In this document: positions 1-9,494 of the stretch, piece by piece | How positions within the stretch are numbered: the stretch's first letter is position 1 | Layout: each line of letters opens with the position of its first letter | Assembly (NCBI RefSeq): GCF_038148855.1 | Contig: NZ_JBBVGR010000003.1 | Location: 62,001 to 126,000, forward strand | DNA length: 64,000 nucleotides | Direction of reading: 5' to 3' | From: Phycobacter sedimenti | GTDB lineage: Bacteria; Pseudomonadota; Alphaproteobacteria; Rhodobacterales; Rhodobacteraceae | The notes under the pieces: model-generated | Databases searched by the model: none | Told to the model about the DNA's origin: nothing | Seen by the model: the letters and a program-made list of their open reading frames with translations, nothing else | Made by a program: the position numbers and the translations under genes

Positions 1-493
1 CGACATCATGACCGTCGTCATCGAGATCGATGAGACGGCCGAGATCAAGAACGACACGGCACGCTCGCGTTCCGGTTCGGAAAGCCTGGAGCTTCCGCAG
101 CTTCTGGGCCTGCCCCAGCGCCTTGACGAAAACCTGCCTGATGGGGCTTCCTCGGCCAATGCTGTTGAGCTTGGCAGCTCGAGTTCTGCCTCTGGCAAAG
201 GTTCGGTCAAACGTAGCGAAAAGCTGGAACTGAGAGTGGCCGCCACCGTTGTCGACGTGCTGCCCAACGGTGTGCTGGCAATCAGCGGCTCGCAGGAGTT
301 GCGGGTGAATTTCGAAATGCGTGAACTGTTGGTGACCGGTTACGTGCGCCCGCAGGACATCAGCCGCCAGAACGAAATCACCTATGACAAGATCGCTTCG
401 GCGCGCGTTTCCTATGGCGGACGCGGTCAGATCACGGACATGCAGCAACCGCGCTACGGACAACAGGTCCTTGATGCGATCCTGCCCTTCTGA
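1..493 (+). CDS. flgH: Flagellar L-ring protein FlgH (5' end outside window)
   Basis: This is the C-terminal 163 residues of FlgH, the outer-membrane lipoprotein that forms the L-ring bushing around the flagellar rod. The frame is open from base 2, so the signal peptide and lipobox lie outside the window. Visible family features are the beta-rich core with VLPNGVLAISG, the stretch VTGYVRPQDIS, and the C-terminal DKIASARVSYGGRG followed by a QPRYGQQ-type ending. The stop is 8 bases before a FliL-like gene on the same strand, so the two are probably co-transcribed at the end of a rod and ring operon. Identification is secure; only the true start is unknown. Confidence 0.93.
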   Translation, partial: DIMTVVIEIDETAEIKNDTARSRSGSESLELPQLLGLPQRLDENLPDGASSANAVELGSSSSASGKGSVKRSEKLELRVAATVVDVLPNGVLAISGSQELRVNFEMRELLVTGYVRPQDISRQNEITYDKIASARVSYGGRGQITDMQQPRYGQQVLDAILPF

Positions 494-501
494 GGTTTCA
501 A

Positions 502-996
502 ATGATTGCAAAACTCCTCCCAGTCATCCTGCTGATCGTCGGCACCGGAGTCGGAATCGGTGCCGGGCTCATGCTTGCGCCCGAACCTGATCCCCAAGTC
601 GAAACCGCCGAGGCACAGCAAGATGCCGAAGCTGAACATACGGAAGAAGAGTCCGACCAAGGAAAAGCCGAAGAGCACGAGTACAACAGGCTGCCAAATC
701 AGTTCATTGTACCGGTGGTCGAACGGGACGAGCTGACCTCCATGGTTGTGATCACGCTCAGCCTTGAGACAAAGACCGGGATGGCAGAGAAAATTCGCCT
801 CTATGAACCAAAACTCAGGGACGTTTTCCTGCAGGTTCTGTTCGACCATGCCAATATGGGAGGGTTTCGCGGCGCCTTCACACGGTCCGATGTCATGACT
901 CCGCTTCGGACCGCGTTGCGCGAGGCTGCACAGCAGCTCTTGGGAAAGGATGTCTACGATGTCCTGATCATGGATATCACCCGCCAGGACGTCTGA
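502..996 (+). CDS. FliL-like flagellar basal-body-associated protein
   Basis: This 164-residue protein has an N-terminal membrane helix (about residues 4-25), an acidic linker rich in E, D and A (about 30-65), and a compact periplasmic domain. That domain ends in LLGKDVYDVLIMDITRQDV, the usual end of FliL-type proteins. FliL proteins form rings around the stator and assist torque generation. The gene follows flgH by 8 bases and ends at a strong terminator. A second FliL-type gene lies at 10574-11092 in the same window, so this is a paralogue and not necessarily the canonical fliL. The family call is good; the exact role is inferred. Confidence 0.75.
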   Translation: MIAKLLPVILLIVGTGVGIGAGLMLAPEPDPQVETAEAQQDAEAEHTEEESDQGKAEEHEYNRLPNQFIVPVVERDELTSMVVITLSLETKTGMAEKIRLYEPKLRDVFLQVLFDHANMGGFRGAFTRSDVMTPLRTALREAAQQLLGKDVYDVLIMDITRQDV

Positions 997-1020
997 GGCG
1001 TTTCGCAAACCAAAACGATA

Positions 1021-1058
1021 CGCGGCCGGAACTGAACAGTTCCGGCCGCGATGTTTTT
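1021..1058 (+). terminator. Strong intrinsic terminator after the flgH/fliL-like pair
   Basis: The arms at 1021-1034 and 1037-1050 (CGCGGCCGGAACTG and its reverse complement) can pair almost end to end, followed by TTTTT at 1053-1057. It lies 24 bases after the fliL-like stop. It is also positioned between convergent operons, since flhB and the gene at 1178 are on the minus strand, but the T-tract points to the plus-strand transcript. Confidence 0.85.
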
Positions 1059-1177
1059 CAAAATGCTCACGATACGGCTGCGGCTGCGCCGCAAGTTCAT
1101 CCCGGCAACCGCATGTTCGAAAGCGCCCCCCTCACGGGAAGCGCCTCGATGCAGCGGTGCTCCGACAGCCTGTCGGC

Positions 1178-1576
1178 CTAAGACGACAGGCTCTCCTGAA
1201 GCGCCTTGATCCTTGCCATTCTGATCCGCTTGTGCTCGGCCTTGGCCATGTCTTCGATTGCGGTCTTGCGACCGAAAGACTTGCGCAGCTTGTCCATTGC
1301 CATCAGCTTTCTGGCTGTCACCTTGGCAAGCTCCATGTTCAACTCCCTGCGGGTCCGGATATGCCACCCTTCCCAAAGAAGATCGGCACCAAGCGCCTTC
1401 ATGGCATGGTCTTGATCTGCCTGCACCCGCGTTTCCAGCACCCGTTCCTGCAACTTGTTCAGTTGCCCGCGCAGCCGCGCTTCTTCGTCCAGCACAGGTT
1501 TCACTCGGGCATGTTCCCGCAGATATTGCGCATGAGTCACCGCAGCCATCTGATCCAGCATTTTTTTCTTTTTCAT
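1178..1576 (-). CDS. Small coiled-coil protein downstream of flhB (FliJ-like?)
   Basis: This is a 132-residue, highly charged and mostly helical protein without a signal peptide or membrane segment. It starts MKKKKMLDQMAAVTHAQYL and contains long K/R/E/L-rich stretches typical of a coiled coil. Its start overlaps the flhB stop by one base, so it is the last gene of the flhA-fliR-flhB operon. Size and composition recall FliJ-type export chaperones, but no diagnostic motif is visible and I do not claim identity. Roseobacter flagellar clusters often carry an uncharacterised protein here. Confidence 0.6.
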   Translation of the reverse strand: MKKKKMLDQMAAVTHAQYLREHARVKPVLDEEARLRGQLNKLQERVLETRVQADQDHAMKALGADLLWEGWHIRTRRELNMELAKVTARKLMAMDKLRKSFGRKTAIEDMAKAEHKRIRMARIKALQESLSS

Positions 1577-2664
1577 CAGATCCCTCCTTTTGCCCGCTCC
1601 CGCATGGCTTCCGCAAAACGGATTGCCGCAGCCACAGGCGCATAATGTTCTTCCTGAATTTCCTGTCCGATCTCGATCGTCGCATGCAGCGCCCGTGCGG
1701 TGGGCGGATCGCTATGGATCGGTACGGCATTCTCATTGGCGACACGGCGGATCGCAGCGGCAACTTCGTCCACGCCCTTGGCCACGCATATTGGTGCTGA
1801 CCCTTTTTCACGGCTCCATTGCAAGGCCACCGCGTAGTGAGTCGGGTTGACGATAACCACATCAGCCTTCGGGACATCTGCCAGCATCTGCCCCATGGCG
1901 ATCTGTTGAGCCTTCTGCCGACGCTGCCCTTTCATATGAGGGTCACCTTCGGCATCCTTCATCTCGTCCTGGATTTCCTTGCGGGACATCATGTTTTTGC
2001 GCCGATGCTCTGCATGCTGAAACGCTGCATCGATCACGCCAATGGGCAAGGCGATCAAGAGCGACAGAACCAGGAACTCCATGCCCAGTTTTGCCAGCAT
2101 CATCACAACTGAAAAGGCGCCGGTTCCGGACGTGGCGATCATTTCCGGCATACGGTAGCCCAGATAGAGACCAAGACAGATCGAGTAGAGCACGAGTTTG
2201 ACAAAACTCTTGAAGAACTCGAACAAGCCCGCGCGACCGAATTTGTTCTTCGCGTTCGAGATCACCGAAATCTTTGAGACTTTTGGCTCCAGTCTGCTGG
2301 GAGCGAACACCAGTGCTTTCTGAGCCAGAATCGACAAAAGAACTGCCGCGAAGGGCACCACGAACATCGGCAGCAATGGGCTCACCAGGGCCATCAACAA
2401 CCCGCCGATGGGCGTCGTGCCGGAACCGTTGAACAAGAGTTCCGCATGCCTGTCGGGCTGGTCCAGCAAGGACATCAAGGCCGTGCCGAACCCGTGCATC
2501 ATGTCGCTGCCTACCGCATACAAGGCGACCAGCAGTCCTGCGTAGGCCGCAGCGACCGACAGATCGGTGGACTTTGCAACCTCACCCTTTTCACGCGCCT
2601 TTCGGAGTTTCGCTTCCGTCGGCTCGAATGACTTGTCTGAATCGTCGTCCTGACCGCCGCTCAT
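1576..2664 (-). CDS. flhB: Flagellar export switch protein FlhB
   Basis: FlhB is the substrate-specificity switch of the flagellar type III export gate. The protein is about 362 residues. An N-terminal polar segment (DKSFEPTEAKLRKAREKGEV) is followed by four hydrophobic segments and then a cytoplasmic domain with the autocleavage motif NPTHYAVAL, in which cleavage falls between N and P. I chose the ATG at 2664 over an upstream in-frame alternative because it lies in the ATGA overlap with the fliR stop and begins with the expected MSGGQDDDSDKSFEPTEAK. Order and overlaps indicate translational coupling flhA-fliR-flhB. Confidence 0.96.
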   Translation of the reverse strand: MSGGQDDDSDKSFEPTEAKLRKAREKGEVAKSTDLSVAAAYAGLLVALYAVGSDMMHGFGTALMSLLDQPDRHAELLFNGSGTTPIGGLLMALVSPLLPMFVVPFAAVLLSILAQKALVFAPSRLEPKVSKISVISNAKNKFGRAGLFEFFKSFVKLVLYSICLGLYLGYRMPEMIATSGTGAFSVVMMLAKLGMEFLVLSLLIALPIGVIDAAFQHAEHRRKNMMSRKEIQDEMKDAEGDPHMKGQRRQKAQQIAMGQMLADVPKADVVIVNPTHYAVALQWSREKGSAPICVAKGVDEVAAAIRRVANENAVPIHSDPPTARALHATIEIGQEIQEEHYAPVAAAIRFAEAMRERAKGGI

Positions 2665-3440
2665 GGAATGTTGCCTCCCGGATCCCCGAGAAAGGTCGTC
2701 AAGGCCCGGAACCACACGTCCAGGATCATCGGGCTGGCGATCATCAGAATGAACAGCCCGCCAAAGGTGATCACCGGCGCACCGACAAAGGCGACCATCA
2801 ACTGCGGCATCGCCCGGTTGATGACACCAAGCGTCAGGTTATAGATCACGGCCGTGATCAGGAACGGCGCGGCAAGGGTAAAGGCCATGTAGAAGCTTTT
2901 CGAAATCCGTTGCACCCCCCATTCCGACAAGGCTGCCGGATTCGGGAATACACCAACGGGAAAGGCCTCGTAGGAGTATATCATGAACTGCGCAACGCGC
3001 ACATGAAGCCCGAGCATGACCGCAAGCGCCAAGCCAGATACCAGCAGAACAGCCCCCAGAGCCGGCATCGGTTCCGCACCGATGCCGCCCAGGACCTGCG
3101 ACAACGAGGTACTTTGCGCAGCCATCGTGCCTGCGGTCTGCAAGGCGTGCACGAAGAACCGGATCCCCATCCCCAGAGCCAGCCCCACCACGGCCTCGCT
3201 GGCCGCATAGCCTGCGTATTGCAGGGGCCCGGTGGGGATCGGCATTTGGGGCAGCGCCGGTGCGACGATCGCGGTAAAGGCCAGCGCAATGGCCAGTTTG
3301 ATCCGCGCAGGAACGTATTGTTCGCCAAAGGCTGGCAGAACCGACGTCATCGCACCGATCCGCAGAAACACCATAGCCCCATGCCAGAACGCCGCGCCGA
3401 AAAGCGCAAAGAGTTCCGGAGGGAGGTCCAGCAGGTTCAT
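2661..3440 (-). CDS. fliR: Flagellar export gate protein FliR
   Basis: This is a 259-residue integral membrane protein of the FliP/FliQ/FliR core of the flagellar export gate. It has several hydrophobic helices, including LIVS-rich segments around residues 20-60, 125-150 and 175-235, and the family pattern GxxxxFGEQYVPARIKLAIAL near the N-terminus. The ATG at 3440 overlaps the flhA stop by 4 bases (ATGA), and its stop overlaps the flhB start in the same way. That overlap supports this start over a longer frame that runs into flhA. fliQ is not in this gene set and must lie elsewhere in the genome. Confidence 0.95.
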   Translation of the reverse strand: MNLLDLPPELFALFGAAFWHGAMVFLRIGAMTSVLPAFGEQYVPARIKLAIALAFTAIVAPALPQMPIPTGPLQYAGYAASEAVVGLALGMGIRFFVHALQTAGTMAAQSTSLSQVLGGIGAEPMPALGAVLLVSGLALAVMLGLHVRVAQFMIYSYEAFPVGVFPNPAALSEWGVQRISKSFYMAFTLAAPFLITAVIYNLTLGVINRAMPQLMVAFVGAPVITFGGLFILMIASPMILDVWFRALTTFLGDPGGNIP

Positions 3441-5530
3441 GCCTGTACCATACCCACCAGCGCTGGCCGTGCCTCCAGCCCGATCTCTTCGAAAGACAGA
3501 ACCGGATTGGTTATACCGCGGGATTTCAGGATGGTGCGCAGATAGCGGCGGCGGCGTGTCGAGGTCACCACGGCGGCAAAGACCCCCTGCTCGGTGATGT
3601 TGGTAAGCCGCTCGCTCAGACCTTCGGCCAGACGGTTGAACATGTCCGGCGGCAGCGCGATATCGAGCCCACCACCCTGAGTGTCGACCTGATAGGTCGA
3701 GAAGGTATCCTCCCATTCCGGCGCGAGTTGCACCAGCGGGATGGTACCATCCTCGCGTTTCATTTCGGCAACCAGCTGGAACCCCATGCGCTGACGCACA
3801 TGTTCGCAGATCAGCTCTGGCTGGGTGACATGCACCCGAGCCTCGGCGATGGCCTCCAGAATCAGCGGCATGTTTCGGATCGAGACCCGCTCATCCAAGA
3901 GCAGACGCAGCACCGCATGCAGGATATCCATCGGGACCTTGTCCGGGATCAGATCATCCAGGAGCTTGCGGTTGGCCTCGGCCCGGAACGGATCCGACAG
4001 CTCGGTCATCTCGTTCAGGATCCGGCGCAGCGACTTCAGGGTCAGCAGGCGCGAGAAGTTCTGTTTTATGACTTCAAGCAGGTGCGTCGCCAAGATTTCC
4101 GGAGCAGTCACAACAGTGGCCCCGGCAACGGCAGCCTCGTCCTGGCTTTTACTGGAAATCCAGCGTGCAGGGGCACCATAGACGGGCTCGGTCACATCGG
4201 TGCCCGGCGGCAGGGATGAATGGTTGTCCGGCATAAGCGCAAGCACCATTTCCGGATGGAGCGTGCCCCGCGCCTGTTCAACGCCTTGAACCTTGATCAC
4301 GTATGTTCCCATTTCCAGGTCAGCCTGATCGGTCAGTCGAATCTCGGGCAGGATCAGACCAAAGCTGGTTGCAATATGCGTCCGCATATTGGCGATCCGC
4401 GCATCCAGGCCCGTGCCTGAGTCGAGGACCATGCTGACAAGGTCCGGAGAAAACTCGAGATGAAGATCATCCAAGTCAAGAATATCGCCCAAGGCCTTGG
4501 AAGGCTCGGGATTGGCAGCAACCTCCAGCTGCTCCTCGATCTCAGCGTCTTCCGCCGCCTGTTTCTTCATCTGGATGCGATAGGCGAGGTAACCAAGGAC
4601 TGCACCCCCCGTGATGAACGGCAGGAACGGCAAACCCGGAACCAGTGCAAACAGGACCATCAGAACGGCAACCGTGGTCAGGGCTGCGGGGTGCTTGCCG
4701 AATTGTTCGAACAGGGCAATATCGGTCGCCCCGGTTGCACCGCCACGGGCCAGCAGAAGGGCAGCCGCGATGGAAATGATCACCGAAGGGATCTGGGATA
4801 CAAGGCCATCGCCCACCGTGAGAATAGCGTAGGTCTCAAAGGCGCTGCCAATGGGCATGCCATGTACCAGAACCCCCATGATCAGCCCCATGATGAGGTT
4901 CAAAAGGGTGATGAGAAGTCCGGCAACGGCGTCGCCCTTGACGAATTTCGATGCACCATCCAGCGAGCCAAAGAACGTCGTCTCGCGTTGATCTGTTTCA
5001 CGGCGCGCGCGCGCCGTGGCGTGGTCGATTGCGCCTGCGGACATATCGCTGTCGATGGCCAGCTGCTTGCCCGGCATACCATCCAGAGCAAAACGGGCTC
5101 CAACTTCAGCCATACGGGCCGCGCCCTTGGTTATGACCATGAAGTTCACGATCAGGAGCACGCCAAACACCACCAGGCCGAGGAAAACGCTGCCCCCCAT
5201 GACGAACTGGGCAAAGCCCTGAATCACATCCCCCGCCGCATCGGTGCCGGTGTGTCCCTGACCGATGATCAGCTTGGTGGAGGAGACGTTCAAGGACAGT
5301 CGAAGCATCAGCGACGCCAGAAGGATCGTCGGAAAAGACGAGAAATCCAGTGGTTTTTCGATAAACAAGGTGATCGTGAAGATCAGGATCGCCAGACCAA
5401 AGGAGGCGGCCAGACCCACATCCAACACCCAGGACGGCATCGGCAGAATCATCATCACGATAATGGACATCAGAGCCAGCGCCAGCAGCACTGTGGGGCT
5501 GAACAACTGTTGCACGGTAATCTTGGGCAC
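3437..5530 (-). CDS. flhA: Flagellar export apparatus protein FlhA
   Basis: FlhA is the large export-gate protein that forms a nonameric ring and receives chaperone-substrate complexes. It has 697 residues, the usual family length. About eight membrane helices occupy the first ~320 residues. They include the conserved cytoplasmic FHIPEP-region equivalent (VGARFALDGMPGKQLAIDSD and the following DATARARRE-like segment). A soluble C-terminal domain starts around residue 350. The start MPKITVQQLFSP is at 5530. It heads the flhA-fliR-flhB-1178 operon on the minus strand. Confidence 0.97.
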   Translation of the reverse strand: MPKITVQQLFSPTVLLALALMSIIVMMILPMPSWVLDVGLAASFGLAILIFTITLFIEKPLDFSSFPTILLASLMLRLSLNVSSTKLIIGQGHTGTDAAGDVIQGFAQFVMGGSVFLGLVVFGVLLIVNFMVITKGAARMAEVGARFALDGMPGKQLAIDSDMSAGAIDHATARARRETDQRETTFFGSLDGASKFVKGDAVAGLLITLLNLIMGLIMGVLVHGMPIGSAFETYAILTVGDGLVSQIPSVIISIAAALLLARGGATGATDIALFEQFGKHPAALTTVAVLMVLFALVPGLPFLPFITGGAVLGYLAYRIQMKKQAAEDAEIEEQLEVAANPEPSKALGDILDLDDLHLEFSPDLVSMVLDSGTGLDARIANMRTHIATSFGLILPEIRLTDQADLEMGTYVIKVQGVEQARGTLHPEMVLALMPDNHSSLPPGTDVTEPVYGAPARWISSKSQDEAAVAGATVVTAPEILATHLLEVIKQNFSRLLTLKSLRRILNEMTELSDPFRAEANRKLLDDLIPDKVPMDILHAVLRLLLDERVSIRNMPLILEAIAEARVHVTQPELICEHVRQRMGFQLVAEMKREDGTIPLVQLAPEWEDTFSTYQVDTQGGGLDIALPPDMFNRLAEGLSERLTNITEQGVFAAVVTSTRRRRYLRTILKSRGITNPVLSFEEIGLEARPALVGMVQA

Positions 5531-6016
5531 CTGTCTTATCCTCTATTTCAAAGGTGTCAGGACACGCGGCAACTGGACCGCAGCGCGCTGGAGTTTTGCA
5601 GAAGATCGTCTTTCGCGCGGTGAGGACTGCACAGTCACCCGTCCGCAGGAAGTCGCCTTCGAGATGCCAACGGGCCGCTGCCAGCCCCCACTGACAGGCC
5701 CTTCGCCATCAAGGCAAAAGGATTCGGCCCGAACGGTCGAGCAGCGTGCAGCAACGCGCACCGGACGCCGCACGGCGCCATGCGATACAGGATCACCCAA
5801 TAGAATCGAGCGGTTGTCAGGCAAATGTGAGCGCCACTGGCTCCATCGCCGCCCGACCAGGCGTGTTTTTTGTTCTTTTTCCGGCATTCTGCCCGTTCCA
5901 ATTGCGGATTCATCCGCAGACGAAGCTAGGCTGAGACTGTTTATAATCCGTTATCATTCAACGCAAAGACCGCACCCCGAAAGATGCGGCCCGTTTCAAG
6001 GAAACCAGTTTGGCCT
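5531..6016. other. Gap upstream of flhA: weak terminator and a doubtful ORF
   Basis: No convincing gene is present. A minus-strand frame at 5543-5887 (114 codons) ends just before flhA, but its arginine- and serine-rich product has no domain, signal peptide or membrane segment. I treat it as unproven. At 5968-5991 a short GC-rich hairpin (CCGCA/TGCGG) is followed on the minus strand by a brief T-run. It could terminate the motA-6017 transcript. The flhA promoter should lie here, but I could not identify it. Confidence 0.4.
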
Positions 6017-8539
6017 TTACTGGGAGGCAGCCCCGGAAGCACTCAGCTGGTTGAGCAGTTCCTCGATCCCGCCTCGGGTTCCCTGGCTGCTTTCCACCAG
6101 TGCACGCGCATGAGCCAGGGGGGTCAGACCTTCTGGATCCTTTGCTGTCTCGCCAATTTCCGTGGTCATGTCAGCAACCTGCCGGAAGGGAGCATCGGCT
6201 TCCGGTTCGATCATCTGGATCGCCTCCAGATCCTCGGAGTGCCAGAAGCCACGCATAGCCTGGTTGGCGTCCTGCGCTACTTGCATGTATTCGCCAGATC
6301 GTCCGTATTCCCCATTGCGCCACAGGGCCTGCGCACGTAGTCGGTTCGCCTCTGTCCCATCCAGTCCCATGAGTTCGACCAGGGCCTGTTGCGGCTTGTT
6401 TTGCGCAAGGGCAGCCTCTGCCAGCATCAGGCGACGATCTTCGTTCTCAGGCTCCAGCGCCAGTTTCTTCAGCAGCGACATGGCCTGATCGGCAAACCCA
6501 AGATCCAACAGGCGCCGCGCGATAAGATCGGCAACAGGCGCCGCCTCGGTGGCTGTGGATTGCTTGGCAAAGACCAGCGCATATTGCAGGAAGGTCACAT
6601 CGTCCGCACGTTCTGTCAGAAGCGTCATCAACGGATCCAGAGCCTGTGCCCGGGCAGCCGGCCCGTCGTCCTTGGTCACAGCCTTCAACTCCTGGAAAGC
6701 GTCGTGAAAGCGTCCGGTCAATGCCAGGGCGGCAATCTGGGCCTGGCGCAACCGGGCACCCAGTTCGCCATCCTTGTTTTCATGCTCATATGACCCGATG
6801 AGATCCGGTACATCCGGCGACAGAGCCTTACGTTCGTTGTAGCTGAGAGCAACCAACTCGATCAGCGCAACAGGCGTATTCTCAGTCCGGTCAGTCACCT
6901 CTTCGGTCAGCTTTTCCGCCATTGTCTCGGTATCGCCAGCCAGGTCCGCGATCGCGGCCTCGGCCATGTTCATTTCTGGCACGTCTTCCACACCAGTCCG
7001 GCTCACGGCGCGCAGAATGGCCTCTGCCACATGAGAATCGCCCGCTTCGGCAAAAATGGAACTCAACCGTGGCCCAAGATGTACCCGCATATGTCCGGGC
7101 AAGCGGCCAAAGGCCTGCTGAATGGCATCGGAGTTGGCGCCCTTCTTGATGGTGCCATCCGCCAGAACCGCCCACAGGGGCGAATTGCCTTCACAAATCT
7201 GCTGTCCAGAGAACACGTGATTGATCGGCAGGGTATTACCATCGACCAGATCCGCAAGCGCCATCATGATCTCTTTGGTCTGCGGCGCAATTCGGTCGGC
7301 AGGCAGTATGTTCAGCATCGCCTTTGCTTCACTGCCGAAACCGAAAAAGAGATAAAGTTTGGCCAGAGACATCACCGTCGCCGGGTTTACGTCGTCGAAT
7401 TCCTGCACCAGGGCCCCACGCAAGGGACCCAGCTGCTCTGCAAAGGGACTGTCATTTCCCCAGTTGTAGATTGCGGTCGTGCCATCGGGCAGACAAAACT
7501 CAGGTTCGCTGTCCTCGGTGGCGCGCGAAATGAGGCCTGCCTCGCGATCAATGGCCGAGGTGATCATGATGTTGGCCAACGGATCCAGCGGGCGACCATC
7601 CCGGCCCAGCGGGTTCAATTGCCGTCCGGATGTATCAATCTGCGCATCTGCAATCGCCATATCCAAGAGACCCTGGTTGGCGGCACGTCCAATCTGCTGT
7701 AACAAGCGCTGTTCGGATGCGTTGACAGTCGCAGCCCTCGCAGATTCCTCCATATCCAGAAGCAAATTCACCTCAGGAAGATCGTCGCCTTCCGTCACTG
7801 CTCCCATGTTCGCTTCAACAGCATCAGGGGCAGGCAGGCCCTGTGCTTCGGCAAGACGCTCGAGCGGGAGAAGAGCAGGCTTGCGCGGCTGTTCAGGTGC
7901 GGCGGCGGGACGCGTTTCGGCACTTGAGGGGGCGGCAGTGCCAGCGGTGTCAGCGGCAGGTGCCGGTGTTCCTGGAACCGATCTTGCAGGATACGCCGGA
8001 GCATTTCTTGCAATTGCGGCAGCCATATCCAAGGCCAGACGCGCATCGGCCACGGCCTGCTGCCCCAGATTGAAGCGATACCCAGTTCCAGGCTGTTCAA
8101 TCGCCGCAAGCGGTGCAGAAGGAAGAAACGGAGCGCCGCTGCCGTTGGAAGCATAGACCGGCTGATCGTTGCCATCGCGGATGTCGATCACCAGATAGCC
8201 GTTGCTCAGCACATAAGAGCGGATTTCACAATTGCATCCCAGATCCATACGCAGCGGCTGCCCCGGTGCGGTCTGACGGATCGCCGCCAAACGGTCCCGC
8301 GGAATGAGGTCAAAGACACGCGAGGTGTCGTATACAATATTGGGCGCTCCAATATTGAGGGTCGCACTGCGCCCGCTTTGGGTCAGCGACCAATCTGCCC
8401 CGTCGGGCAGACGCATGACGAGTCGGGAAAACCCGTCATGTTCTCCTGAGCGGGCCACGACCGTCTGGGCTCGGGCTTCGCCCGACGCCAGAAAGGCGAT
8501 CGCAAGGCCTGCAAGTATCGCGAATGCGCGCAAGATCAT
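6017..8539 (-). CDS. Secreted TPR-repeat protein of the flagellar cluster
   Basis: This protein has 840 residues with a clear signal peptide (about residues 1-25, ending GEARAQ). A beta-rich N-terminal part (about 25-130) contains an LGCNCEIRSYV segment. A Pro/Ala-rich linker follows (about 170-230), and the remainder is helical and rich in A, L and E, resembling degenerate TPR repeats. It is therefore predicted to be periplasmic. Its start overlaps the motA stop by 4 bases, so the two are translationally coupled, which suggests a role linked to stator or basal-body function. Roseobacter genomes carry such a large uncharacterised protein next to motA; I do not know a characterised member. Confidence 0.7.
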   Translation of the reverse strand: MILRAFAILAGLAIAFLASGEARAQTVVARSGEHDGFSRLVMRLPDGADWSLTQSGRSATLNIGAPNIVYDTSRVFDLIPRDRLAAIRQTAPGQPLRMDLGCNCEIRSYVLSNGYLVIDIRDGNDQPVYASNGSGAPFLPSAPLAAIEQPGTGYRFNLGQQAVADARLALDMAAAIARNAPAYPARSVPGTPAPAADTAGTAAPSSAETRPAAAPEQPRKPALLPLERLAEAQGLPAPDAVEANMGAVTEGDDLPEVNLLLDMEESARAATVNASEQRLLQQIGRAANQGLLDMAIADAQIDTSGRQLNPLGRDGRPLDPLANIMITSAIDREAGLISRATEDSEPEFCLPDGTTAIYNWGNDSPFAEQLGPLRGALVQEFDDVNPATVMSLAKLYLFFGFGSEAKAMLNILPADRIAPQTKEIMMALADLVDGNTLPINHVFSGQQICEGNSPLWAVLADGTIKKGANSDAIQQAFGRLPGHMRVHLGPRLSSIFAEAGDSHVAEAILRAVSRTGVEDVPEMNMAEAAIADLAGDTETMAEKLTEEVTDRTENTPVALIELVALSYNERKALSPDVPDLIGSYEHENKDGELGARLRQAQIAALALTGRFHDAFQELKAVTKDDGPAARAQALDPLMTLLTERADDVTFLQYALVFAKQSTATEAAPVADLIARRLLDLGFADQAMSLLKKLALEPENEDRRLMLAEAALAQNKPQQALVELMGLDGTEANRLRAQALWRNGEYGRSGEYMQVAQDANQAMRGFWHSEDLEAIQMIEPEADAPFRQVADMTTEIGETAKDPEGLTPLAHARALVESSQGTRGGIEELLNQLSASGAASQ

Positions 8540-9405
8540 GCTGCGTCCTGTTTCACCGATCTAAGAGCTTCTTCCAGTTCCGAAAAACCGGGGCGGATAT
8601 GAGACGGCGTATTCTGACGGCCGACCTCGATGCAGATTGCTGCCGCGTGATTGTGCAGGTTTGCCACCAGCACTTCGCGGATCAGCTGATAGAAATGAGC
8701 GTCTTCCTCGGTGACGGATTTCACCTTGTTTGCGAAAGGGCCAACCAGACCATAGGCCAGGAACACGCCAAGGAAGGTACCCACCAGAGCGCCACCGATC
8801 ATCTTGCCCAGAACCTCTGGCGGCTGATCGATCGATCCCATTGTCTTGATCACACCAAGAACAGCCGCGACGATCCCAAGCGCAGGGAGGCCGTCTGCCA
8901 TGGTCTGCAGCGCGTGGCTGCCGTGCATTGCATGGTGGTGATTTGCCTCCATGCGCTTTTCCAGCACCTCTTCGACCTGATGCGGATCGTCGTAGTTCAT
9001 GGACGCAGACCGCATGGTATCGCAGATCAGGTTCACAACCTCCTTGTCCGACAGGATCTTGGGGTACTTGTTGAAGACCGAAGAATTCTCCGGGTCCTCG
9101 ATATGCTGTTCCACCTCCACCGGGTTCGCGCGGGCGATCCGGATCAGGGCAAACAGAAGACACAGAAGGTCCTTGTAGTCATCCGCCTTCCACTTGGGGC
9201 CTTTGAATACCTTACCGACATCCTTGAGCGTGTGCTTGATTCCGCCCATGTCATTGCCGATCAGGAAGGCGCCAATTGCTGCGCCGCCGATCATCATCAT
9301 CTCAAATGGAAGCGACTTCAGGATGATGGCCATCTTGCCGCCAGCCAAGAGGTAGCCACCAAAGACCATGACAAAGATGATGACTATACCTACAATCCCG
9401 ATCAT
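8536..9405 (-). CDS. motA: Flagellar stator protein MotA
   Basis: This is a 289-residue proton-channel stator subunit. It has four hydrophobic segments, two near the N-terminus (IVGIVIIFVMVFGGYLLAG and the one after it) and two after residue ~165 (GLPALGIVAAVLGVIKTMG and LVGTFLGVFLAYGLVGPFA). The cytoplasmic loop between them holds the charged residues that contact FliG. The two prolines in the second pair of helices match the conserved channel prolines. It couples with MotB, which is not in this window, to turn the rotor. Its stop overlaps the start of the TPR protein by 4 bases. ZorA at 45603 belongs to the same superfamily. Confidence 0.96.
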   Translation of the reverse strand: MIGIVGIVIIFVMVFGGYLLAGGKMAIILKSLPFEMMMIGGAAIGAFLIGNDMGGIKHTLKDVGKVFKGPKWKADDYKDLLCLLFALIRIARANPVEVEQHIEDPENSSVFNKYPKILSDKEVVNLICDTMRSASMNYDDPHQVEEVLEKRMEANHHHAMHGSHALQTMADGLPALGIVAAVLGVIKTMGSIDQPPEVLGKMIGGALVGTFLGVFLAYGLVGPFANKVKSVTEEDAHFYQLIREVLVANLHNHAAAICIEVGRQNTPSHIRPGFSELEEALRSVKQDAA

Positions 9406-9494
9406 AGGTTCACTCCGAATTTTGTTGCTTTTTAGAAGCTTAGCCGAGTCTGATTAAGAAAGGCTGATCAAGGCGCCGCAAGTTGGGTCCCAGG

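Noticed and set aside
5543..5887. Minus-strand frame of 114 codons just upstream of flhA
   Set aside because: No domain, signal peptide or ribosome site; composition is arginine- and serine-rich like an out-of-frame reading.
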